Shown here in pieces: positions 56,569-64,000 of a stretch of DNA of 64,000 nt. Location: positions 496,001-560,000 of the forward strand of contig JYIP02000005.1 of NCBI GenBank assembly GCA_001051155.2, given 5' to 3'. Position 1 is the first letter of the stretch; each line of letters starts with the position of its first letter. Position numbers and translations under genes: made by a program. This DNA comes from Chrysoporthe austroafricana. Taxonomy: Eukaryota > Ascomycota > Sordariomycetes > Diaporthales > Cryphonectriaceae. The notes under the pieces were generated by a model, which saw only the letters and a list, made by a program, of their open reading frames with translations, searched no databases and was not told the DNA's origin.

Positions 56569-59276
56569 TCACAGGTAGTGCGTCAGGTCGATATGCCCCC
56601 CGCCGCCGGCCTCGAGCTGCGGGAAGAGGTTCAGCCCCCCGAAGCTCGCCTCGTCACCGTCGAAGACGGTGTTCATCAGCGACAGGTCCGGGCTGCGCGA
56701 CAGCGTGTTCGACATGGTCAGGAACGCCGGGTCCAGGTCGCTGAAGAACGGGGATCCCGTGCCGAAGCCGCCGCCGCCCCCGGCCAGGTGGCCGTCGAGC
56801 ATGGCCTCGCCGTGGAGGGCCGCGTCCCGCGCCTTGGTGCCTGCGCCCATCGGGCTGGCCGCCTTGCGTGTGAGCTCGGGCGACCGGCGGGCGGCGAGGC
56901 TGTCCGCCTCGCGCGGCCCGTGCGGGAGCAGCCCGAACAGCTGCGCGGAGCTCTCGGTCCGCTGCAGCCGCTCCTGGACCTCCTTCTTCTCGAGGTACTC
57001 CAGCGCCGTGGTGAGCAGGGCCTTGGAGATCATGGCGTACTGGGCTGCATGGGTGTCAATCTTGGCGAAGTGGTCCAGGGCAGTCATCGACATGCGCGCA
57101 TATTTCTCTAGGACGCGGCCGAAATTGCCAAGCAGGCCCGCGCCCAGCACGAGCGAGCCGGCGAAGAGCCACGAGCTGCGGGGACCGGGTTAGCATCCTG
57201 GACAGACTGCAAGAGGTCGGCAGAGAAGACTACCAGCAGGGTGGGAGAGCGTGGCCAGGGGTCGGTGGGACCTACACGAGAATCGGCCGCCTCCCAGTCA
57301 CAGAACCCTTCTCGATCAGGTCCAAGATCTGGTCCACCATCAGGCTCGCAGCGTCAATACAGGCATCTGCCAACTTAGACTTGCCGGAGACAAGCCCGGC
57401 CCTTCCGTAGATCGTAGTCGGCTCGGGAGACAACCGCCTGTACAACTCGTACATAAGGAACGGCCGCGAGACAAGCATGACAGCATAGTAGTACGTTGCC
57501 AGCACATGGCAGGCGCCGTTCACCTCGGCGGGGTCCTCCGCGGCGGGCGATGACACGACCTTCTTGAGCTGGTGGAGCCACCTAACGGAGAAGTCTCTCA
57601 GCTGCCGCGAGATGCCCTCCGTCAGCTGGAACGTGATCTTCCGCCGTGAATACACCTCCAGCACGATGCCCTCCAGGATCAGGAAGATCTGCACCGAGGC
57701 GTTGAGGATGTCGTAGAGCTCGTGGCCCTGCCCGTCGGCCTGACGATAGGGCACAGTGCAGTCCACATCGCTGACGCAAGGCGGGCGGCCCATGGATGTG
57801 CTGAGGAACAGGTCCACGATCCGCAGACTCTTCCATATCCTGTCCCTGTGTCGATGGATCTCGTGGCCGAAGCGACTGTTGACCTCGGTCCTGTGCACCC
57901 CGATGGAGTAGGCCGCCCGGACAGCAAGCCCGAAAAACAAAAAGGCCCCGTTGATCTGGCATGCGCAGAGCATGTACAGGGTGACGAGGATGAACGCCTG
58001 CACGGTCTCGATGCTGAGGCTGCCGTTCAGGGTCGCCAGGGCCTGGTCGCGGGCATACTCAAAGTAGAGCTGGGCACGGTCCTCATCCGCCTGCTGCGTG
58101 CCGAGGGCGAGGACGAGGTAGTTCACGGCCGAGGCGACGTCGTCGGCGCGGTGGCTCGCGAAGCTGCTGGACGCCCACAGCGTGATGTCATCCGTCAGAC
58201 GCGCCTCGTTGATGAAGAGATCGACCATGCCAGCGGTGACGGACAGGTATGCCGCGACAGCGGCGGGGATGTCCTCGACGTCCACCGCCGGGGGAGACAC
58301 GGCGCCCGACGTGAAGGACGACCTCGAGGTGGCGTTCTCGAGCACCGAGTAGCGGCTCGTCTGCGGCGCGAAGGCGTTCGGGTCGACGCGCGAGGTGACC
58401 AGCTGGCGCACCGTCTGGAAAAAGGACAGCGGGGCGCAGTCGCCGATGAAGATGAGCTTGCCCTGGGCGTCGCAGAGGAGGCGCGCCTCGCGGGGCACCT
58501 CGGCCTCCTCGTGGTCCTCGGGCGAGATGACGGCGTCGCTGCCGCCATGGGGCGGTAACGAGCGAGGCCGAGGCGAGGCCGGCTTCACCGGATCCGACTC
58601 GGGGAGGATGTCCTGCATCCCATGTGCCGGGGCGGCGGTGGTGCTTGCGCGCTGGTGGCCTGCCGACAGAGCCTTCATGTGGATGGCGCCGTGGGTACCG
58701 CTGCCATAATTAGAGGCAGACGGCGAGTGCAGGCTTGGTGTCCTCGCCCGCGTCCTCGGCCTAGGATGACGACGCTGCCTTGGGGGCGAGTACTTGCAAG
58801 CATGTGGCCGCTGGCGGCGCATGCAGTAGCTGCATGGCAACTTGCCGTCGCACTTGACTGTTTACATATCAATACCGGCTTACCCTCGAGGTGTGGAGGT
58901 CAGCGGAGTCGGCCGGACGAGCAGGAAGACGGCGAGAGGGAGCGAGACGGAGGAAGACGGAGGAGCAAGAATTTGGGGGGGGGGGGTGCGTGAACCGGCG
59001 GTGGACGGCCGGGAATGGGCTTAGAAAGTAAGACACGGGAAGATCACCTTTTCTAGCCTTGCATCCGTCGCAGGCATTGGCCACACGGCTGCGGATCAGG
59101 TGAGGCTCTTCGTGGGCGTCCTGCTCACTGGCACGGGCGGCGGCGTCGGGAGCGTCCATCGCGGCCTTCATGGACGCGGTCCGGGTGCGGGTTTGCAGGC
59201 GTGCGGACGAAGCCTGCGACGACGAGTCTTCGACTCGTGGACGGGGACGGGGAGGATCCGTCGAGGTGGATACCAT
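56569..59276 (-). CDS. Zn(II)2Cys6 transcription factor with fungal_trans domain
   Basis: Nuclear DNA-binding regulator of the Gal4 type. Exons 59276-59048, 58857-57276 and 57175-56569; introns of 190 and 100 nt, GT-AG; 805 residues. The first intron (phase 1) splits the zinc cluster. The joined cluster has Cys69, 72, 79, 85, 88 and 97 (C-X2-C-X6-C-X5-C-X2-C-X8-C), six ligands binding two zinc ions, followed by a basic Arg/Pro linker. A region at about 275-450 matches the fungal_trans domain, including CACQINGAFLFFGLAVRAAY, GVHRTEV and STSMGRPPCVSDVDC. The C-terminus is Gly-rich and acidic-hydrophobic, plausible for activation. Start at ATG 59276; a later in-frame Met is possible. The target pathway cannot be inferred; generic similarity to 'xylanolytic activator' annotations is not evidence of that role. 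Confidence 0.85.
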
Positions 59277-59589
59277 CCTGACTACTGGCGGCCAGACGAG
59301 ACAGGCTCGGGTTCGTCTCGAGGAGTCGACTACCGGTGAAAGAAAGTGGGCCACGACACGAACCGGCGGCGCATCCGGGACGAGGCACTTACATAAAAGA
59401 AAAGAGATAAAAAAAGTTAAAGTGTAGTATGGAGGGTTAGGGTTACACTGAAGGTGTAAGTATTCCGGATTGGGACATGAGTACATCATGGTAGGATTTG
59501 AGCATCTGGCTGTGTACGTCCTGTCTGGAAGCCCCTTGGCATGGCAAGCCGACGAGCAACGGCGCGATGGGAGAGCCACACATCCTCAC
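59277..59589. promoter_or_regulatory. Intergenic: transcription-factor promoter and deaminase 3' flank
   Basis: 313 bp. It contains an A-rich stretch (AAAAGAAAAGAGATAAAAAA) at about 59395-59414 that, on the coding strand, gives a pyrimidine tract upstream of the transcription factor. No gene seen. Confidence 0.4.
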
Positions 59590-60236
59590 TCAGTTTCCCC
59601 CGCGCATCTCGCGCCTGACCTTGGCCCAGTACAGATCCGCATCTGCAACCACCTTCTCCTCCCACCCCTCCGCGGCCAGCGGGCCCACGACCTCGACGTC
59701 CTTCTGCCCGCCCGCCACGATCTCGGCGCACCCCCAGCGCATGGTGAAGTTCTCGCGGTTGGCCTCGCCGGTGAGCCGCAGCAGGGTGTCGTTGCTGGCG
59801 CCGAAGACGACGCGCCCGACGTTGGCCCAGTAGATCGTCGCGGCGCACATGGCGCAGGGCTCCCAGGTTGAGTAGAGCGTGCAGCGCCAGAGGTAGGCCT
59901 GCGAGTAGTGCAGCGACGCCAGGCGCGCCAGCGACGCCTCGGCGTGGTCGACGTGGCTGACGGACTGGTGCCGGAGCAGCACCGTCGTGTGGTCCGGCCC
60001 GACGAGGATCCCCGCGAAGGGCCGCTTGCCGTGCTCGCTGCGCGCGCTCGCCTGCAGGGCGAGGACCTCGGCCATGTTCTGTGTGGGTTGGGGTTCTCCC
60101 GTTTAGCCACGGCTGTCTGTGAGGGTGGGTAGGACGGACGGGGGCGGTGTCATCTCACGGCGTCGATCTGTTCCCTGCTGGGCTGCGTCCTCGGCGGGAA
60201 GAACTCCTCCGCCACGCTCCTCGCTGGTGCAGCCAT
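59590..60236 (-). CDS. Zinc-dependent CMP/dCMP-type deaminase (nucleoside/base deaminase)
   Basis: Small cytidine-deaminase-fold enzyme that hydrolytically deaminates a nucleobase or nucleoside, probably cytosolic. Two exons, 60236-60159 and 60078-59590, with an 80-nt phase-0 GT-AG intron; 188 residues. The zinc site is complete: His71-Ala-Glu73 (VDHAEASLARL) and Pro100-Cys101-Ala-Met-Cys104 (WEPCAMCAATIYWANVGRVV). The layout, an N-terminal helix MAEVLALQASARSEHGKRPF then AGILV and HAE, resembles the guanine/cytosine deaminase and tRNA-adenosine-deaminase-like group. Substrate cannot be decided from the sequence. ATG 60236 is chosen because it joins in frame through the intron and is followed by FFPPRTQPSREQIDA, typical of fungal members. 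Confidence 0.88.
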
Positions 60237-60790
60237 GACTCCTTGTTGGCTATAATCCCGTCCTGCTGTGTTGCGGTCTATGCAGGAGTCGACTGTCGGA
60301 CAGTTCGGGAATGAAGGCCATAAACGCCAAGACTGTGAGATGAAAGATAGCGAGAAACGATGAGATCCGGACGGGAGAATGAGGGCGACAGTCACTGTCC
60401 CGTCCCTTATCAGCGGTCGGTGCCGGCCGGCGCCGGAAATGTGGGCCCCCCGGAAGCGGACCAGACATCAGCGCCGGGATCGATCGACCGGGAACTCTAC
60501 GGGCTCGCCGCCGTTGGAGGAGCTATCGGGATCACTACGTGCTGGGCAGAGTGGCACACTCGTCCATCACCGGGCTGCTGGGTCGGCGGAGCTCTACTGC
60601 CCTGCCGGGATATCCTCTCCGAGGGAACCGTTGAGGCGAACAGCCACAACCATGTGCCGGATCTGACAGTGACGCCACGAACACGCACCACACAGAACAC
60701 GCATTAGTTGATGAGAGATCCTTGTTGTATGCGCGCCCTCTTCGAGCTGCTTTCATCGATTGAGGGTTCATCCGTTCCCAGGCCGAACAG
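60237..60790. promoter_or_regulatory. Upstream region of the deaminase gene
   Basis: GC-moderate, no credible frame despite several overlapping open stretches. GC-rich composition ends near 60790, where the next AT-rich block begins. Confidence 0.4.
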
Positions 60791-60844
60791 ATGGGATTAT
60801 AGTTACCATTATGGATAATAACAAAATTAGATCAGAGGGCATAT

Positions 60845-61380
60845 AGCTCGTGGAGTGTACAAAAAAAGCTCATGGGGTGTACGAATCCAATACGGAAAGG
60901 ATTTGCATTATTTGTTTACTTAATCTTGAAAAAATACATCGAATACGAGCATATGCTCAGTATATGCTGAAGTATCAATTACCAGATCCGGAATAAGAAG
61001 CTCGAATAACCTATGCGTATGTTCAGACAGACAAAAAAGCCAGACCTAGCTAAATAAACGGTAATGCTTACTATTTAGTTAGATATTATATAAAAAAAAG
61101 AAAGCAATTAAAATATAAATTAGAAAAATAATCCCGTATATGCTAGGCATACGCTTAGCATATATTGAGCATATATTAGAATAATATTAAAAAAAATTAT
61201 ATATTAAGTATATATCGAGCATATACTGAAAAGAAAAAAAATTCTTTCGTTACCTAGCTAACCTGCTATCAGCCCCAGCTTTCTGTATACCCTGCGAGCT
61301 TTTTATACCCCCTACGAGCTTTTTGCACGCCCCACGACCTTTTGTATACCCCATGAGTTTTTTTGTATACCCCACGAGAT
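60845..61380. repeat. Iterated 20-bp motif in inverted orientation
   Basis: Two copies of a motif of type AGCTCGTGGGGTGTACAAAA lie at 60845-60882. About five copies of its reverse complement (TTTTGTATACCCCACGAGCT type) lie at 61281-61380. The 400 bp between are very AT-rich and carry repeated GAGCATATA and TATGCTNAG words. This looks like the subterminal repeats of a DNA transposon or a MITE. The position next to pogo-like coding remains suggests, without proof, that they belong together. Confidence 0.6.
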
Positions 61381-61575
61381 AGAACCCCAGATCAGATCAT
61401 CTGATCGTCTTGGGATTAGAAGGCGTGACTTATGGTTAAGAGAGACGACTTCGTCGTTGCTCGGGGAAGGCAAGAGAACAAGGTAGGAAAATGCCCTGGT
61501 TTCTCCCCAGTAAATAGGCAATGGAGTATGGGTTTCTACGGACACCGTAGCAATGAATCGATAGTAACTTTTCAT

Positions 61576-61812
61576 GATCCGTAATAAGCAATCCGTAACG
61601 AGGTTTATGAGCAGTCCATGACGAGGTTTATAAGCAGTCCGTGACGAGGTTTATGAGCAGTCCGTGACGAGGTTCATGAGCATATATCAGTCCGTGACTA
61701 GCAAATCTGTCGGTGACGAGTCCATGACGAGCATAAATGAGCCCGTAACGAGCATATATCAGTCTAGGACGAGGTTCATGAGTATATATCAGTCCGTAAC
61801 GGGTATATATTA
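61576..61812. repeat. 24-bp degenerate tandem array (GTCCGTGACGAGGTTTATGA type)
   Basis: About nine units around AGTCCGTGACGAGGTTYATG with AGCA or AGCATATATC endings. The first four are almost exact 24-mers (61589-61680), and later ones are longer and more diverged. It lies between the inverted motif arrays and the transposase fragment. Confidence 0.8.
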
Positions 61813-61959
61813 GCTATTTGGGTATATGGCTAGGGAGCTAAGTGGTTGGTAAAATTACCAGATGATATACTTGCTGCCAGGCTAATATCTAAATCGGATA
61901 CAGTATTTCCGGACCCCCCTTTAGTTCCGGACCCCCTTCCCGGGCCATACCCCTATTTT
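61813..61959. other. Spacer with a C-rich direct repeat
   Basis: TTCCGGACCCCC occurs at 61907 and 61925, within a C-rich patch. No coding feature. Confidence 0.5.
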
Positions 61960-62128
61960 AACTACTTCTATATATTTAATCTTTTCTCTTTCAGTTCTTT
62001 TCCAAATAGCTTTGTATTTTTACCAGATATCAATACTAATGCAGTAAAGCCCTATTTCGAAAGAGGAGTAGTTAAGGCTATTAATGCTATCAGAAATGGC
62101 TTGTCTATTAAAAAAGCCTCAACTTGGG
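61960..62128 (+). pseudogene. pogo-like (Tc1/mariner) transposase N-terminal fragment
   Basis: The + frame at 62028-62128 reads NTNAVKPYFERGVVKAINAI followed by RNGLSIKKASTW. This matches the psq-type helix-turn-helix that starts pogo/Fot transposases (xxAIxAIxxGxSIRKAAxxWGVP). The fragment ends at the Trp just before a TGTTATG sequence that looks like an LTR end, so it was probably cut by an insertion. The DDE domain is not present here. Confidence 0.6.
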
Positions 62129-62464
62129 TGTTATGAACCAACGGAAGATTCAGGTCACAGGAACAAGCTGGATCAGTGGATCCAGGACCAACGCAGCCCG
62201 GATCCAACATCCGAGGCAAGGAAGCCCTCTTATTTAAGAACGGCAAGACGTTTAGTATTACATAATCAAGGGTTAAGGGTCGTAATGGTGGGACAGTTGA
62301 TGAGGAACCGGTCGACTGGCATACCATCAGTCGATACCGACTGTATCGACTGCGTCGACCAAGACTGAAGAGCTGGATATATAAGATTGGACATTTCCTT
62401 ACAGTCAGGATAGATTTCATAGTTGCTCTTCAGTCGTCAATCTCAGTATCAGTTTCCTTATAAC
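62129..62464 (+). mobile_element. Candidate Copia-type LTR
   Basis: Starts TGTTATGAACC directly at the break in the transposase frame. It contains a TATA-like GAGCTGGATATATAAG near 62371-62386 and ends near CCTTATAAC. It is followed by TGGTATCC, resembling the TGGTATC start of Copia-type primer-binding sites. Length of about 336 bp suits a fungal Copia LTR. Internal retroelement coding sequence is absent downstream, and a second LTR was not found. Confidence 0.45.
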
Positions 62465-62469
62465 TGGTA

Positions 62470-62723
62470 TCCAACACGGATAGTGAACATTGCACCCGTT
62501 TCCAACCACATTCCACTGCTGTATTTCCGTATACGGTAGATTGTACTTGACACTGCCCTTGCCTAGCATAAACCTATTGCGTACCAGGTACTTGTNATCC
62601 AACACGGATAGTGAACATTGCACCCGTTTCCAACCACATTCCACTGCTGTATTTCCGTATACGGTAGATTGTACTTGACACTGCCCTTGCCTAGCATAAA
62701 CCTAGTGTGTACCAGGTACTTGT
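62470..62723. repeat. 126-bp direct duplication around a single N
   Basis: The segment from ATCCAACACGG to GTACCAGGTACTTGT at 62470-62595 is followed by one N (62596) and then repeated at 62597-62722 with about two mismatches. This may be an unmerged contig overlap rather than a real tandem duplication. Confidence 0.85.
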
Positions 62724-62784
62724 GCTACTACAGTGCTCATTACACTGGGATATTCCGAAAATTACTCTTCTCCGCTGCTTTCCT

Positions 62785-62825
62785 GAAAGACTGAATTTTT
62801 TTTAATTTTTTTTTTAATTTTTTTT

Positions 62826-62916
<91 letters not shown>

Positions 62917-62924
62917 NAAATATT

Positions 62925-62995
<71 letters not shown>
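62785..62995. repeat. Poly-T run with one N
   Basis: Roughly 200 bp of nearly pure T, with an N at about 62917 and AAATATTTA just after it. Probably an assembly join. Confidence 0.85.
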
Positions 62996-63029
62996 GATAG
63001 CTATCATCTTCTAAACGAAATATCTAATT

Positions 63030-63290
63030 TCTGAATAGCTGAAGAGAAGCCTTAAGCTTTCTTAAATTAAAATCCATTAGACCAATTTAGTTTCCTAATA
63101 AGCAAAGAGCTTCTAGCTATCCTGATAGGCTAATTTATGCGACGATCCTCTTGCTAGGCGACTTTGAAGAGTGGCTTTCGGAATGGCCTATTCGAGGGAA
63201 GCTTGTTTCTGAAATAGGTTTTTAATGGCTTCAATAGCCTAGGCCTAGCTCAGATTCGGTATAAGGCTTCATATTAGACGTATATAGATT
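63030..63290 (-). pseudogene. pogo-like transposase N-terminal relic
   Basis: On the - strand, MKPYTESELGL (from about 63273) is followed after a one-base frame change by AIEAIKNLFQKQASLE, stop, AIPKATLQSRLARGSSHKLA and then KLFAY...ETKLV...WILI. This is the full N-terminal DNA-binding segment of a pogo/Fot-type transposase (psq helix-turn-helix plus the start of the CENP-B-like second helix-turn-helix), with TAG/TAA at expected Trp/Gln positions. It is cut by the poly-T run at 62995. Confidence 0.75.
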
Positions 63291-63867
63291 ATCTGGAAAG
63301 ATGAAGTTATCGTATTAAAGATTGATAAAGAAAAAATAAAAAAGAAAGGTAGTGGTTGAAAGGGCGGCATGGCTGATGGGGACCCGGTGGTTTAACTTAT
63401 TGGATGGGGAAGCTAATTCTCTATCAAGATAACCTCAATTCCCGCTGATAGCTTCGTGCGCCATGCCGCCTTGCAAACAATCTGTCTACCGCGATATGAT
63501 GATGCCTAACTCTAGCTCGCAGCACAGGGTGGTGCCCTGCGCAGGATTGATATACTCCCATGTAAGATGCCTATCGACAGCTTTCCCGGACCTCTTCTGT
63601 ACTGGTGGGTACCCTGCAGACCACGATCCCTCCGGATTATGTGGCGCACGACACGGCCAACTCCGCGCGTGGCTATGGGGGTTATGAGACGCCGGACGCC
63701 ATGAACCAAGCCGAGCCAAGAGGGAGAAAAAAACCCCCCACCACGCGCAAAAATCAACCGTCCGAACCTAACCTGGCACGGCGACTGCGGTATGCCCGGT
63801 GCCGCTCCCTTGTTCCTCCTCCTCTTCCTCCTCCTCCTCTTCTACCACCCTGTGTACCTCGGGGCGC
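63291..63867. other. Transition to GC-rich sequence, 3' flank of the right-edge gene
   Basis: AT-rich until about 63360, then mixed to GC-rich. Open frames on both strands at 63463-63757 overlap one another and have no recognisable product. The pyrimidine-rich run at 63810-63850 lies in the 3' flank of the - strand gene. Confidence 0.4.
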
Positions 63868-64000
63868 TCAGCGTGAGGCGGCGCCCGGGCTCCACAGCAG
63901 CTCCACGACCTCGTCCATCTCCTCGCCGCTCTGCCAGTCGCGCTTGTAGACGTAGATCTGGCGGAGGCGGCCGTCGGCGAGCCACTCGGCGTCCTTGAGC
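63868..64000 (-). CDS. Unidentified protein, C-terminal 43 residues only
   Basis: A - strand frame enters from the right edge and ends at TGA 63870-63868. Its last residues, including EWLADGRLRQIYVYKRDWQS and EMDEVVELLW, have GC-rich codon use like the island genes, which argues that this is a real terminal exon. Too little is visible to assign a family, and the start lies beyond the window. Confidence 0.5.
   Translation of the reverse strand, partial: LKDAEWLADGRLRQIYVYKRDWQSGEEMDEVVELLWSPGAASR

Noticed and set aside
60497..60771. - strand frames upstream of the deaminase
   Set aside because: Short, overlapping, no splice path joining them to the deaminase start that improves the protein.
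61846..62027. N-terminal extension of the pogo frame upstream of 62028
   Set aside because: Stretch is Phe/Pro/Ser-rich from pyrimidine-rich DNA and does not resemble a transposase start.
63605..63998. + frames at the right edge, including a Leu-rich signal-like start at 63792
   Set aside because: The hydrophobic run is a translated pyrimidine tract, and the - strand frame ending at 63868 fits coding composition better.

Overview
The window looks like a chromosome segment of a filamentous ascomycete, probably a Sordariomycete. Protein genes are GC-rich with short GT-AG introns, and they sit in a compact island between very AT-rich blocks. In those blocks recognisable coding frames are broken mostly by TAG and TAA codons, the signature of repeat-induced point mutation (RIP; C to T, mainly at CpA). 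The species cannot be named from the sequence alone.

Bases 1-43364 (AT-rich). A RIP-mutated Ty3/gypsy chromovirus on the + strand starts before the left edge. Its reverse transcriptase stops at about 3021 and resumes in the same reading frame at about 39401, then continues through RNase H, integrase and a chromodomain-like tail to about 42150. The roughly 36.4 kb between is best read as a decayed Starship, a giant fungal transposon. Its first gene, about 340 bp inside the left edge and pointing inward, is a relic of a DUF3435 tyrosine recombinase (the 'captain'). Behind it lie relics of a FunK1-type protein kinase, two clear ankyrin-repeat proteins, an Asn/Pro-rich repeat protein, a tRNA-like relic, many tandem-repeat arrays and several long broken frames that I cannot identify. 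All are inactivated.

Bases 43365-60790 (GC-rich island). Five intact genes: geranylgeranyltransferase-I beta subunit (+), then on the - strand a Ser/Thr kinase, the TRAPPII subunit TRAPPC10/Trs130, a Zn(II)2Cys6 transcription factor and a small zinc-dependent nucleoside/base deaminase. Exon boundaries were set from splice signals and continuity of family motifs. These look like ordinary housekeeping and regulatory genes; I see no operon-like or cluster logic.

Bases 60791-63360 (AT-rich). A smaller transposon patch: iterated 20-bp motifs in inverted orientation, a 24-bp array, a pogo-like transposase N-terminus cut by what looks like a Copia-type LTR, a 126-bp duplication around a single N, a poly-T run with an N, and a second pogo-like relic on the - strand. 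Beyond 63361 normal sequence returns, and the 3' end of an unidentified - strand gene runs off the right edge.

Three single Ns (about 50475, 62596, 62917) lie in homopolymers or between duplicated ends, so lengths there are unreliable.
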